Source: an uncultured Sphingobacteriales bacterium (GTDB taxonomy: Bacteria > Bacteroidota > Bacteroidia > Chitinophagales > Chitinophagaceae). From it: a stretch of DNA of 64,000 nucleotides. The position numbers and the translations under genes were made by a program. Location of the stretch: assembly GCA_937991535.1 (NCBI GenBank), contig CALKHN010000112.1, positions 62,001 through 126,000 on the forward strand, written 5' to 3'. Shown here one piece after another: positions 53,858 to 63,678 of the stretch; position 1 is the stretch's first letter, and each line of letters starts with the position of its first letter. Below the pieces are notes generated by a model that ran no database searches, was not told the origin of the DNA, and saw nothing but the letters and a program-made list of their open reading frames with translations.

Positions 53858-55852
53858 ATGAGTATTTTCTCACCCCAGCGAACCAACGCCAGTACCTCTC
53901 CGAACAATGTTCCGGGAGGGGATGACGGAAAACCTAAATTGCCACCCGGAAAAACCTGGTTATGGTTCCTGGGCTTATTGCTGCTAAACTATCTGCTGGT
54001 AAACATCTTGCTTCCCCAACCCGGAGCGCCCGTTAAAATTCCTTATACGCTTTTTAAGGAGGAAGTAGCAAAAGACAATGTTAAGGCCATTTACAACAAA
54101 GGAGAAACGATTACCGGGCAGTTTATTACCAGGGTAACCTATACGCCCGTGCAGCAGGATAGCACAAAGCCATCCCCCAAACCTGCTGAAGTATCAAGAT
54201 TCTCCACAATCCTGCCGTCTTTTGCCGAATCGGGGCTTGAAACCCTGTTGATCAGGCACGAGGTTGAAATATTGGCCGATCCGATACAGGAAGAACCCAA
54301 TCCATTGATGTCGCTTTTCTCCTTCTTTGGGCCTGCCCTGCTGCTGATTCTTTTTTATGTTTGGCTTTATCGCCGTGCGCAAAAACAGGGCGGCATGGGC
54401 ATGGGCGGCATGATGGGCATTGGAAAAAGCAAAGCCAGGCGCTTCGATAAGGAAACAGAGACCAAGGTAAACTTCGACGATGTGGCAGGCATTGATGAAG
54501 CCGAGAATGAATTGGTAGAGGTTGTTGATTTTTTGCGCAACCCGCAGAAATACACCCGGCTGGGTGGTTCAGCTCCCAAAGGGGTGCTGCTGGTTGGAGC
54601 GCCGGGTACGGGAAAAACCCTGCTGGCGAGAGCCGTAGCGGGGGAGTCTGGTGTTCCGTTCTTTTCCATGAGCGGATCGGAATTTGTAGAGATGATCGTA
54701 GGTGTAGGAGCATCAAGGGTTCGTGATCTTTTTAAGCAAGCGAGGGAGCATGCTCCCGCCATTATCTTCATTGATGAAATTGATTCAATAGGCCGCTCAC
54801 GCGGACAGTACCTGATGGGAGGCAACAGTGAACAGGAACAAACCCTTAACCAGATACTAACCGAGATGGATGGGTTTTCAAGCAAAGAAGGAATAATTGT
54901 ACTGGCTGCCACCAATCAGCCCGATGTGCTTGATAAAGCATTACTCCGGGCAGGGCGTTTTGACCGCCGCGTTATAGTAAATTCGCCCGATAAAGCCGGA
55001 CGCGCGGCCATACTCAAAGTTCACACCCGCAAAGTACCCCTTGCAGAAAATTTCAGTTTCGAAGAAATAGCTTCAGCTACTCCGGGTTTTACAGGCGCCG
55101 ACCTGAAAAACCTGGTGAATGAAGCCGCCCTGCTGGCTGCGCGCAAGGAACAGGACAAAGTTTCGCAAACGAACTTCATGGATTCCCTGGAGAAAATAGT
55201 ACTGGGACCAGAACGCCCAATATTGCTGAGCTATGAAGACAGGGAGCGAATTGCCTATCATGAAGGCGGCCACGCTATCCTTGGGCTGGTAGTGCCGGGC
55301 GCCGATCCGGTGAACCGGGTAAGCATTGTACCCCGCGGACAAGCGCTGGGCGTTACCTACCAGCGTCCCGACAGCGACCGCTATAATTATCCGGAAGCCT
55401 ACCTGCGTGCACGGATTACCGGCATACTGGGCGGGCGTTCGGCAGAAGAAGTGGTATACGGCACCAAAACCACGGGAGCAGAAAATGATATTGAACAGGC
55501 TACCAATATTGCAAGGGGAATGGTAACGCGCTGGGGAATGAGCAATGAACTGGGAATGATTCAACTGGCACCTAAACAAAATGAATACCTTGGCGGAGGA
55601 ACAGGAAGCTACGGCGCTTCTAAACCCTTTAGTGAAGAAACTGCCCGGAAAATTGATATGGAAGTAGTTCAAATCATTAACGAATGTCATGATGAAGCAC
55701 GGCGTTTATTAATACAATACCGGAAGCAACTGGATGCCCTGGCTAATGCGCTATTGGAACGCGAAACCCTGGATGAACAGCAAATATTGCAGGTAACCGG
55801 TCTTCCGGCGGCGCCTCCGCTGGAAACTAAAAAATTGGAACACGAAGCATAA
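53858..55852 (+). CDS. ftsH: ATP-dependent zinc metalloprotease FtsH
   Basis: FtsH is a membrane-anchored AAA+ protease that degrades unassembled and regulatory proteins. The 664 residues have two N-terminal helices (about 32-50 and 150-170), flanking a short periplasmic domain. The AAA domain has Walker A GAPGTGKT near 247, Walker B IIFIDEIDSIG near 304, the arginine finger in LLRAGRFDRR and a second region of homology. The zinc site is HEGGH near 468 (canonical HEAGH), with a downstream Asp ligand in the TGAENDIEQAT stretch. Length and order are normal for Bacteroidota. Confidence 0.96.
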   Translation: MSIFSPQRTNASTSPNNVPGGDDGKPKLPPGKTWLWFLGLLLLNYLLVNILLPQPGAPVKIPYTLFKEEVAKDNVKAIYNKGETITGQFITRVTYTPVQQDSTKPSPKPAEVSRFSTILPSFAESGLETLLIRHEVEILADPIQEEPNPLMSLFSFFGPALLLILFYVWLYRRAQKQGGMGMGGMMGIGKSKARRFDKETETKVNFDDVAGIDEAENELVEVVDFLRNPQKYTRLGGSAPKGVLLVGAPGTGKTLLARAVAGESGVPFFSMSGSEFVEMIVGVGASRVRDLFKQAREHAPAIIFIDEIDSIGRSRGQYLMGGNSEQEQTLNQILTEMDGFSSKEGIIVLAATNQPDVLDKALLRAGRFDRRVIVNSPDKAGRAAILKVHTRKVPLAENFSFEEIASATPGFTGADLKNLVNEAALLAARKEQDKVSQTNFMDSLEKIVLGPERPILLSYEDRERIAYHEGGHAILGLVVPGADPVNRVSIVPRGQALGVTYQRPDSDRYNYPEAYLRARITGILGGRSAEEVVYGTKTTGAENDIEQATNIARGMVTRWGMSNELGMIQLAPKQNEYLGGGTGSYGASKPFSEETARKIDMEVVQIINECHDEARRLLIQYRKQLDALANALLERETLDEQQILQVTGLPAAPPLETKKLEHEA

Positions 55853-56291
55853 CGGACGCCATACGCAAAAGAAATTAAACGCTTTTCCCCAGCGTTAGTG
55901 TTCCCCTTCGCCGTTATCGCGTATGCGCGATTGGGACCTGCAGCCCATACCAACCCGTCCGGCTGAGTTATCCGGGCGGGCAACAGGGGCGCAGTTAAGC
56001 GCAATAGGGTTACTACAGTTGAAGTGAGCGACGCAACGGGCGCTTAATTGCAGCACTACAGCTAAGTGCATAAACTTTGCAACCCTTATACCTTACGCCT
56101 CACAGCCTAAAGAATCTGATTGCAGAAAGCCTCCCCTGGATTTGAGATATGTTTGTTCTTTGTAATTGTTTCCCGGTGCTTTCAGAATGCGGTCTGACCT
56201 TTCTTGCGGCGGGTGCCGACCGCATTCCATCAGAATTGTTACTGCTATCTCAAAGCTGAAGGATTGCTGACAGCCCATAGCTGATCGCTCT
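55853..56291. other. Gene-free spacer between ftsH and the YCF48-like gene
   Basis: No coding frame is credible. It contains a GC-rich hairpin near 55957-55975 (CCCGTCCGG/CCGGGCGGG), an inverted repeat with arms GAATGCGGTC (56185-56194) and GACCGCATTC (56218-56227), and seven-base words at 56268-56288 (TGACAGC, CCATAGC, TGATCGC). Confidence 0.5.
56185..56227. repeat. Ten-base inverted repeat downstream of the YCF48-like gene
   Basis: GAATGCGGTC and GACCGCATTC form a perfect ten-base stem with a 23-base loop. It lies about 65 bases beyond the stop of the minus-strand gene, so it may act as a weak terminator or 3' structure for converging transcripts. Confidence 0.45.
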
Positions 56292-57311
56292 TTACCACAC
56301 CAGCTTCACAATCCTCCCGTCTTTGCCGGCAAGAAATACTGCTTTCCCGTTCTTCGCTTTGCGGCATACATGAAAGCCTTCTTCGCTGATGAGCTTCCAG
56401 TTCATCCCTCCGTCTTCCGAAACATCCACACCGGTTGTTCCGCAGCTTACCAGCTTTTTTTTAGCAATAAATTCAACGCAACTGCGGTAACCCTTTGGCG
56501 GTGTTTCCGGAATTGCCCAGGTATTGCCGCCATCTTTACTCACCGCGCAATTTTGGATTCCAATACTGTCGGCCCCAAAATCGCCTCCCACCACTACCAT
56601 ATGTTTTGCCGGCCTCTGTTTTTTATTGTCATATACGGCTATACTGTTTGCCCCGGTTGTTTCCCTGCCCTGCAGCAAAGGAAGATCAATTGTTTTGTTG
56701 CGGATAAACAATCGTGATACCGTTCCCCCGGTTACAAAACAGGCTTCTTTTTTGGAGAGCGGCCGTACATTGGTACCACTGGCTGCGAACATGGCTTCTC
56801 CCGGCTTAGCCATCGGGTAATTTTGCGGTGGCAAACCCTGCCAGGTATCTCCGCCATCGAAAGTTCTTGCAATAAATATTCTTCCATCTAACGGGTCGCC
56901 GATCACTATACCGCTTTGTTCGTTCCAAAATTCCATAGCATCCAAAAACATGCCCTTGCGCCTGTCTTCAAAAACCACTTTCCAGGTATTGCCGCCATCG
57001 TTGGTTTTTAAAATATAGGCCGGTTCAGCAATGCCCATAACAACAGCAGTTGCGGCATCAAAGGCTTCTATATCCCGGAAGTCTGTTTTTTCAAATCCTT
57101 TTACCTGTATCCATTTCCATGTTTTTCCACTGTCTACCGATCTGCCAACGGTTCCACCGGATCCGCCTGCCCATACTACTTTGTCATCTACCACGCTCAA
57201 TCCTCTTAACGAAATTCCTGTTCCGGAGTGAAGCGTTTCAATATGCTGCGCAAAAACCAAAAAGGGCAGCAGGCAAAAAACAAACTGGGGAAAGGATTTT
57301 ACGATAGGCAT
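56292..57311 (-). CDS. Secreted YCF48/BNR-repeat beta-propeller protein
   Basis: The protein is 339 residues with a signal peptide ending FAQ near 22. It has repeated Asp-box/YCF48-like blades: SVDSGKTWKWIQ, LKTNDGGNTWKVV, ARTFDGGDTWQGL, SKDGGNTWAIP and SEDGGMNWKLIS. This suggests a beta-propeller of the photosystem-II-assembly/sialidase-like group. No catalytic set of a sialidase (Arg triad, Tyr) is evident, so it is probably a binding or assembly protein. It diverges from pcm. Confidence 0.82.
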   Translation of the reverse strand: MPIVKSFPQFVFCLLPFLVFAQHIETLHSGTGISLRGLSVVDDKVVWAGGSGGTVGRSVDSGKTWKWIQVKGFEKTDFRDIEAFDAATAVVMGIAEPAYILKTNDGGNTWKVVFEDRRKGMFLDAMEFWNEQSGIVIGDPLDGRIFIARTFDGGDTWQGLPPQNYPMAKPGEAMFAASGTNVRPLSKKEACFVTGGTVSRLFIRNKTIDLPLLQGRETTGANSIAVYDNKKQRPAKHMVVVGGDFGADSIGIQNCAVSKDGGNTWAIPETPPKGYRSCVEFIAKKKLVSCGTTGVDVSEDGGMNWKLISEEGFHVCRKAKNGKAVFLAGKDGRIVKLVW

Positions 57312-57417
57312 GTTTGCTTGTTTTTCAATTCAAGATAAAAACAAATACCGGATTGTTTTGAAGTCATGATAAAGATCAGCCGTTTTGATCAGCCGATTTT
57401 TTATCTTGCAGCCGCAC

Positions 57418-58086
57418 ATGAAAAAGTATGAAGACGAATACCGGCATAAAGGCCTGCGCCGCAAACTAATTGCTTCTTTGCAAAAAAAAGGCATTTCCGA
57501 CCAGAAAGTGCTGGAAGCGATGAACAATATCCCCAGGCATTTTTTTATGGACCTGGCCTTTGACCAGATCGCATATGAAGACAGGGCCTTTCCTATTGGT
57601 GAAAAGCAAACCATTTCACAACCTTATACGGTAGCCTACCAAACCCAGTTGCTGGAAGTAAAGCCTTTTGATAAAGTATTGGAAATTGGTACCGGAAGCG
57701 CTTACCAGAGTGTGGTATTAGCTGAGCTGGGTGCGCAGGTATATACCATTGAACGGCAAAAAAAACTATTCGATGCCAACAAAAATTTTAGTTACCTGAA
57801 GAAATATCCCGGTATAAAATTTTTTTACGGTGATGGCTTTGAAGGGCTACCCACGTATGCCCCTTTTGATAAAATAATAGTAACGGCTGCAGCGCCAGAA
57901 ATACCGCCAAAGCTCGCAGAGCAATTGAAAATCGGAGGCAAGATGGTTATTCCCGTTGATGAAAGCAGTTCGCAGCGCATGCTGCGGTTAACCAAAGAGG
58001 CGGATGGAACATTGTCTGAAGAAAGATTTGATTCCTTTTCTTTTGTGCCGATGCTGGGTGGTAAAACTAATGGCAACGGGCAGTAA
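57418..58086 (+). CDS. pcm: Protein-L-isoaspartate O-methyltransferase
   Basis: The enzyme repairs isoaspartyl residues in damaged proteins using SAM. The 222 residues from ATG 57418 show PIGEKQTISQPYTVAYQTQLL near 61-81, the SAM-binding loop VLEIGTGSAYQSVVLAELG near 91, and KIIVTAAAPEIPPKLAEQL near 151. These are the pcm motifs. It runs toward the receptor gene on the other strand. Confidence 0.93.
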   Translation: MKKYEDEYRHKGLRRKLIASLQKKGISDQKVLEAMNNIPRHFFMDLAFDQIAYEDRAFPIGEKQTISQPYTVAYQTQLLEVKPFDKVLEIGTGSAYQSVVLAELGAQVYTIERQKKLFDANKNFSYLKKYPGIKFFYGDGFEGLPTYAPFDKIIVTAAAPEIPPKLAEQLKIGGKMVIPVDESSSQRMLRLTKEADGTLSEERFDSFSFVPMLGGKTNGNGQ

Positions 58087-58154
58087 ACAGCAAAGCCACT
58101 GACGCTGAATCAATGGCTTTACAAACAATGGTTTTTCATGCGAATGCATTGCTG

Positions 58155-60734
58155 CTACTGCATCATATCATCTCCACCTTCAGTTCCCGTTCTGTTGTTT
58201 TTGCGTTTGAAAAGGGATACATCAAACTTGCCGAAGCGGTAAGAGAAATTAAGCCTGAATATCCGTCCGTCTCTTTTTCTCCACATATCCTGTATAAACA
58301 CACTGTTTTCTGAATGTGAATCGTATATGCGGGTTTTAAAGATATCGTTGGCGCTAAGGGTAATAGATGCTTTTTTATCTTTCATGAACTCTTTGCGAAT
58401 GGCTATGTCTACCCCATAATTGGGATTAATATATCCCTGGGCAGCACCATTGGAGCCACCAAAGAAGCCGCCTCCCCTTCCGCCACCGCCCTGTGGTACC
58501 AGCGTGCGCGACTGATAATCTCCTGATAGCTGTATGGTGAAATTAGCGGGAAGCTTAAAATTAAAATTCATTTTTCCAAAAAAAGCCCACCGGTCGTTTA
58601 TACCAATTGCCGAATCCAAACCGCTATTGTCAATACGCGCGTTGTAAAAATTAAGGTTGGTGGTTACATCCGCCCATTTGGCAAGCGGGTTTTTTGAGGT
58701 GATCTCCAATCCGTACGACCGGCTCGAATTGGCATTGATATAAGAAACAACCATGGCAGAATCCAGCTTGCCGTCTGGCAAAGGAACATTGTACTGCCTG
58801 CTTTGGTACCCGGTAATAAGATTGTTGGTTTGTTTGAAATAAGCAGAGGTGAGAAGACTATGCCCGCCGCCCAGCGATTTGCTGTAATTTAACTCAAAGG
58901 AATTGGTGAATTCAGGTTTTAATGCCGGGTTACCCACGCGTATATTCAGCAGATCTGATACATCATAGTATGGGATCTGCTGCCAGAAGTTGGGACGGTT
59001 AATGCGGCGCGAATAATTCAACTGCAGATCCTGCCCGGGGCTTAAGGTTTGCGTTACAAATACACTCGGAAAAAATTGTATGGCATAATTGTTTGAAAAA
59101 CTTTCACCGGTACTGATGAGTGTACCTTTGTATTGCGAACTTTCTGCCCTCAGTCCCAACTGGTACGAAAAATTTTCGCCTAATTTATTGGAATAGGTGG
59201 AATATGCCGCATAAACCTGGTCGGTGTACTTATAATTGGAACTGGCTGACGGAATAACAACAAACTTATTCAGGTCATAATTGAAGGCCGAATTTTCATT
59301 AATGTTTTTATTGTCTCTTACAGCAGCGCGCAATCCGCTTTCAAACTTTCCTTTTCCAACAGGGGTGGTATAATCCGACTGAACCGTCCAGAATGTGCTG
59401 TTCCCGGAGGAAGTGAGCCGCTGCAGGGCGGGATCGCCCAAAATGCTTCCGTTGGTATTGTAATATTGCGTGGTATAATCGCCGCTGCCCGAATTGGAAC
59501 TGCTGTTGTAATTAAAGTCGGCAGTAAGTTCACGTCCCTGTTTGGGAAAGAGGTGCTTGTACCCCAGGGCGGGTCCAAAGTTTTTGAAATTGCGCTTATT
59601 TATCGTTGTTCGTATAGCATCCTGCGTTCTTACCGGCGATGACATGGTGTCTATATGTATGTTGTCGACCTGGCTGCTGTTGAACGCTCCATTGGGCAGC
59701 GACATAGAAAGCGTAAATGAGTTCCGGTTATCCATCAGGTAATCAAACCCTATTCTTCCAAATAAAAATTGACCCGTATTGGTGGAATTGCTGGATTGGT
59801 TGAGAATAGTATTTTGCAACTTGTTTGCGTAAAGGTTCTCGCGGTAGGTATTTCCTTCACTCAAACTTTTACGCTGGTGCAAATTTAATCCCAGGAAAAA
59901 GTTGAACTTACCCTGCTTTACATTGATATCGCCACCGAGATTTATTTTCCCCCTTGAGTCAATGCCGGCCCTGATGTTTCCATTGTAACCGGCTTTGCGA
60001 TTTTTCTTAAGCACCACATTCAAAATCCCTGCGGTTCCGCCCGATGCGTCAAATTTGGCCGAAGGGTTGGTAATGATTTCCACACTTTCTATAGCATCTG
60101 CGGGAATCTGGTCTAAAGTAAGCGTGGTTGGGCGTCCGTCAACAAATATGGTAGGCGGTGCATTGCGCAGGGTAACATTGCCATCAATATCAACATTAAC
60201 GCCCGGCACGTTCTTCATGATCTCCGTGGCAGTTTGCCCTGTGGTAGTGATGTTTTTGTCTACATTGAATATCTTCCTGTCAACCCCCATCTGGAACATG
60301 GGTTTTGTAGCAACTACTGTTACTTCCCCCAGTTGCTGAATGTCGGGTTCCAGCTTCAGGTTACCGAGGTCTTTGTCTAAGTTGCGGGGCTCAAATTTAA
60401 TGGCCTGCTCAAAAGGGGTGTAACCAATGGCCGTTACAGTAAGCCGGAACTGACCCATTACAGGCAGGTTTTCAAGGCTAAACTCACCTTTTGCTGTAGT
60501 AAGCTGCCCCGCGATGGTAACATCCTTTTTTTGACCAGATGCTGAATCGGTTTTGGATTGAATAAGCAGTACGGAAGCTGCCTCAATACCTTTGTTGGTG
60601 GACTGGTCAACAATTTTTCCATAAAACCTTCCAGATGCATTCATAGCCTGCCCTCCCCTATTGGCGCCGCGGGGAACCTGGGCAAACAAACCAACAGAAA
60701 GCATACAAAAAATAAAGGATAAAACTGATTTCAT
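58155..60734 (-). CDS. TonB-dependent receptor-like outer-membrane beta-barrel protein
   Basis: The protein has 859 residues with a signal peptide ending LFAQ near 19. A carboxypeptidase-regulatory-like domain follows (GKIVDQSTNKGIEAASVLLI to TVTAIGYTPFEQAI), then a plug domain (EIMKNVPGVNVDIDGNVTLR, PTIFVDGRPTTLTLDQIPAD) and a barrel of the outer-membrane-protein-beta-barrel type (PF14905-like), with a Gly-rich loop near 765. It lacks a SusD partner, so it is not a SusC. Likely substrates are metals, peptides or other small nutrients. A strong hairpin lies just upstream of its start. Confidence 0.9.
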   Translation of the reverse strand: MKSVLSFIFCMLSVGLFAQVPRGANRGGQAMNASGRFYGKIVDQSTNKGIEAASVLLIQSKTDSASGQKKDVTIAGQLTTAKGEFSLENLPVMGQFRLTVTAIGYTPFEQAIKFEPRNLDKDLGNLKLEPDIQQLGEVTVVATKPMFQMGVDRKIFNVDKNITTTGQTATEIMKNVPGVNVDIDGNVTLRNAPPTIFVDGRPTTLTLDQIPADAIESVEIITNPSAKFDASGGTAGILNVVLKKNRKAGYNGNIRAGIDSRGKINLGGDINVKQGKFNFFLGLNLHQRKSLSEGNTYRENLYANKLQNTILNQSSNSTNTGQFLFGRIGFDYLMDNRNSFTLSMSLPNGAFNSSQVDNIHIDTMSSPVRTQDAIRTTINKRNFKNFGPALGYKHLFPKQGRELTADFNYNSSSNSGSGDYTTQYYNTNGSILGDPALQRLTSSGNSTFWTVQSDYTTPVGKGKFESGLRAAVRDNKNINENSAFNYDLNKFVVIPSASSNYKYTDQVYAAYSTYSNKLGENFSYQLGLRAESSQYKGTLISTGESFSNNYAIQFFPSVFVTQTLSPGQDLQLNYSRRINRPNFWQQIPYYDVSDLLNIRVGNPALKPEFTNSFELNYSKSLGGGHSLLTSAYFKQTNNLITGYQSRQYNVPLPDGKLDSAMVVSYINANSSRSYGLEITSKNPLAKWADVTTNLNFYNARIDNSGLDSAIGINDRWAFFGKMNFNFKLPANFTIQLSGDYQSRTLVPQGGGGRGGGFFGGSNGAAQGYINPNYGVDIAIRKEFMKDKKASITLSANDIFKTRIYDSHSENSVFIQDMWRKRDGRIFRLNFSYRFGKFDVSLFKRKNNRTGTEGGDDMMQ

Positions 60735-60750
60735 TGATTGTGTTTTTATC

Positions 60751-60799
60751 GGCAGTTATCATTTGATACAATGAAATTTTATTATATCAATGATCTGCC
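60751..60799. promoter_or_regulatory. Hairpin in the leader region of the receptor gene
   Basis: Arms GGCAG/CTGCC, ATCATT/AATGAT and GATA/TATC form a 15-pair stem with two small bulges (60751-60768 with 60785-60799). It lies 17 bases upstream of the receptor start codon on the minus strand, so it may control translation or be an operator. Confidence 0.5.
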
Positions 60800-61030
60800 A
60801 TTTTTTTGAAATTCAAAATTCAGGGTATTGAGCCGTTGCTTTAACACATTGGTATCAATGGCAAAAATAAGCCTATAAAAGGGTGTTGGTAAAGGTTTTA
60901 GGTTAATGAACGTTAAAGGTATTTTGCTTGCCGGCCTAAACCGTGATAACCGATTCTTTTGTGCTTTTCGAGCAGACGAGGAAAGATCCATCCGCCCGCA
61001 CATTAAAGTTGGAAATGGTAGTATTGAAAT

Positions 61031-61061
61031 TTTGCATCCATCTATTTTTCTTCTATTTTTG
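61031..61061 (+). promoter_or_regulatory. Promoter of tRNA-His
   Basis: TTTG (61031-61034), 19 bases, then TATTTTTG (61054-61061) exactly fit the Bacteroidota -33/-7 pattern. The tRNA begins 15 bases downstream. Confidence 0.8.
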
Positions 61062-61075
61062 CAGCCTTAATAAAC

Positions 61076-61150
61076 GGTGGCTGTAGCTCAGCTGGTTAGA
61101 GCATCAGATTGTGGTTCTGAGGGTCGTGGGTTCGAGCCCCATTAGCCACC
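61076..61150 (+). tRNA. tRNA-His (anticodon GTG)
   Basis: The acceptor GTGGCTG pairs with TAGCCAC, with the extra G-1 at 61076 opposite C73, as required for tRNA-His. The anticodon GTG is at 61111-61113 in the loop ATTGTGGTT. The T arm is CGTGGGTTCGAGCCCC. The CCA end is not encoded. Confidence 0.96.
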
Positions 61151-61351
61151 CAGTAACAAAAAACCATCATATTTTGGTGAAAGCGGTATACTCTGTATGC
61201 CGCTTTTGTTTTTTTTGAGCTGTTTAACCTTTAAAAATGCTGCAGATGCAATAAAACAACTTTTTTGCCCTTCATGTATATTTTACAAATCCTTGGCTAA
61301 TTCATTTAAATAACCGGCAACATAACTGTATTATTTCCGTTATTTTTGATT

Positions 61352-63508
61352 ATGCAAAAAGTGTTGAAGCTTATGTTTAATAAAAAATCTTTGCCAGTAG
61401 TACTGGTTATTTTTGCCGTGGGTATTTTCGCGGCATTCCAAACCATAGGTTTAGGCAATCCGCCAACCAAATATGAAAAAATTATTCGACAGGTAGGTAT
61501 AATGCTTGAACAGGGTCATTATAGCCCCAAAAAAATTGATGATAATTTTTCAAAGGAAGTTTTTTCAAAATACTTAGAAGCGATTGATCCTGAAAAACAG
61601 ATATTTTTAAAATCTGATGTAGAGCAACTGAAACAGTTTGAAAATAAAATTGACGATGAAATACATGGCTCTCCATTGCAGTCTTTCCAGGCTGTTAGCG
61701 ATGTTTACGGTAAAAGGTTAATGGAATATTTATCATCTTACAAAGAAATATTAAGTAAGCCCTTTGACTTTAGTACCGATGAAGCACTGGTAGACGATAA
61801 AGACAAAATGGATTTCGCTGTCAACGAAAAAGAACGAAAGGAAATCTGGAGAAAACGTTTAAAATACCAGGTCCTTGTAAGGTATGCCGACCTGATTGCC
61901 ACGAATGAAAAAAATAAAGGACAAAAAGATTATAAGTCCAGAACCAACGCGGATATGGAAAAAGAAGCAAGGGAAAAAGTGCTTCAATCCACTAACCGAA
62001 TAGCAGAGCGGCTTAAAAATAAATTTACCGAAGAAGACCGGTTTAATGAGTTTGTAAATACCATTACGTCGTGCATGGATCCGCACACCACTTTTTTCCC
62101 TCCCATCGAAAAAAGATCTTTCGATGAACAGATGAGCGGCAGGTTTTATGGTATCGGCGCTTCGTTGCGGCAGGAAGAAGGGAACATAAAGATCATGACT
62201 TTGGTAGCAGGCAGTCCTGCATGGAAATCGGGACAGATACAGGTTGGCGATATTATTATTAAGGTAGCGCAGGGCAACGAAGAGCCGCAGGATATGGCGG
62301 GATATGATACGGAAGATGCCGTTAAGATCATACGCGGAAAGAAAGGGACTGAAGTGAAATTAACATTAAAGAAGACCGATGGCACCACAAAAGTAGTGTC
62401 GCTGATACGGGATGAAATAGTGCTGGATGAAACTTTTGCCAGGAGCGCTATTGTGAACGAGGGATCCCGGAAAATCGGGTATATATACCTTCCGGAATTT
62501 TATGCTGATTGGGAGCGCCCAAATGGTGCAAAGAGCGCCGAGGATGTAGCAAAGGAAATTCAAAAACTGAAAGCAGAAAATATAGATGGTATTATTATGG
62601 ACCTGCGCAATAACGGGGGAGGATCGTTATTCGATGTAATACAAATGGTAGGTTTATTTATTGACGAAGGGCCCGTTGTGCAGGTAAAAGACAGGCAGGG
62701 AACTCCCTCGGTTTTGCGCGACAAGGATAAAGGGGTTTTATATGACGGACCTTTGGCTGTTATGGTAAATGAATTCAGCGCTTCCGCTTCTGAAATTTTT
62801 GCCGCTGCTATACAGGATTACAAACGGGGCGTTATTATTGGCAGCACATCCACCTATGGCAAAGGAACGGTGCAGCGAAATATAGGACTGGACGGCGGCC
62901 GCAGCGGACTTTTGGCTTCCGCCGAAGACGCAGCCGCTAACCTCGGAACAGTGAAATTAACCTTACAAAAGTTTTACAGGATCAATGGCGGCTCCACCCA
63001 GCTCAAAGGTGTAACGCCTGATATTGTACTGCCCGACCAGTTTGAATATCTCCAGTTTCGTGAAAAAGACAATCCCGATGCATTGCAATGGGATGAGATC
63101 GCAAAAGCAAAATACACGCCATGGAGCAATGGTGCAGATATTGTGACCATTAGAAAGACAGGAGAAGAAAGAATAAAAAATGATACCGTTTTCGAACAAA
63201 TCAAAGCAAATACGCAACTGCTGTCCGAATTGAATGACAAAGTGTACACACTCAACCTTAAAAAATACCAGCAGGAACAAAAAGAAATAAGAGACATTGT
63301 TAAGCAAATTGATAAACTCACCAAAGCGGATAAAGCCAACCCGGTTGAGTTGCTTCCGTCTGATGTTGCCCGGTTTTCAAATGATGAAGCGAAACAGGAA
63401 AGGCAGCAGCAATGGCTTAAAAATTTGAAGTCTGATATTTATCTCAATGAAACAGTAAGTATCGTAAATAACATTATCAGCAAGAATGCGATTGTAAGGT
63501 CAAAGTGA
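61352..63508 (+). CDS. prc: Carboxy-terminal processing protease (Tsp/Prc, family S41)
   Basis: This 718-residue periplasmic protease trims or degrades proteins from their C termini. It has an N-terminal signal/anchor (VVLVIFAVGIFAAFQ), a helical N-terminal domain (about 35-250), a PDZ domain (about 265-350, with GIGASLRQEEGNIKIMTLVAG) and the S41 core. The catalytic Ser is in NEFSASASEIFA near 476 and the Lys in GSTSTYGKGTVQ near 502. A helical tail follows. ATG 61352 is used; ATG 61373 is an alternative because a TATTTTTG box at 61341-61348 nearly abuts the first ATG. Confidence 0.92.
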   Translation: MQKVLKLMFNKKSLPVVLVIFAVGIFAAFQTIGLGNPPTKYEKIIRQVGIMLEQGHYSPKKIDDNFSKEVFSKYLEAIDPEKQIFLKSDVEQLKQFENKIDDEIHGSPLQSFQAVSDVYGKRLMEYLSSYKEILSKPFDFSTDEALVDDKDKMDFAVNEKERKEIWRKRLKYQVLVRYADLIATNEKNKGQKDYKSRTNADMEKEAREKVLQSTNRIAERLKNKFTEEDRFNEFVNTITSCMDPHTTFFPPIEKRSFDEQMSGRFYGIGASLRQEEGNIKIMTLVAGSPAWKSGQIQVGDIIIKVAQGNEEPQDMAGYDTEDAVKIIRGKKGTEVKLTLKKTDGTTKVVSLIRDEIVLDETFARSAIVNEGSRKIGYIYLPEFYADWERPNGAKSAEDVAKEIQKLKAENIDGIIMDLRNNGGGSLFDVIQMVGLFIDEGPVVQVKDRQGTPSVLRDKDKGVLYDGPLAVMVNEFSASASEIFAAAIQDYKRGVIIGSTSTYGKGTVQRNIGLDGGRSGLLASAEDAAANLGTVKLTLQKFYRINGGSTQLKGVTPDIVLPDQFEYLQFREKDNPDALQWDEIAKAKYTPWSNGADIVTIRKTGEERIKNDTVFEQIKANTQLLSELNDKVYTLNLKKYQQEQKEIRDIVKQIDKLTKADKANPVELLPSDVARFSNDEAKQERQQQWLKNLKSDIYLNETVSIVNNIISKNAIVRSK

Positions 63509-63531
63509 GATGCCGCCAACAGCCAAACATA

Positions 63532-63566
63532 ACACATAAGCACAGTAGACGCATAGGAACACAGAA
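63532..63566. repeat. ACACATA/AGCACAG seven-base words
   Basis: Short words resembling ACACATA, AGCACAG and CACAGAA follow each other at seven-base spacing after prc. The match is loose. Confidence 0.35.
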
Positions 63567-63678
63567 GAAAGGTTTATGCACGGCTATGTACCTGTATTTC
63601 TATGTGCTAAAGAATGAAAACGAACACATGTGCAGTGGATCTGTAAGAATGCGCGTTTTCTCCTTTTAGTATTTATAA

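Larger units (their letters stand above)
60735..61075. other. Spacer between receptor gene and tRNA-His
   Basis: Besides the receptor leader hairpin and the tRNA promoter, no gene is recognisable. A 73-residue frame on the minus strand (60782-61003) has no signal of being real. Confidence 0.5.

Noticed and set aside
56292..57311. Sialidase supplying the AGE epimerase pathway
   Set aside because: It has Asp-box-like repeats, but no catalytic Arg triad/Tyr pattern; YCF48-like is a better fit.
60782..61003. 73-codon minus-strand frame between the receptor and tRNA-His
   Set aside because: Covers the leader hairpin, has poor composition for a protein, and resembles no family.
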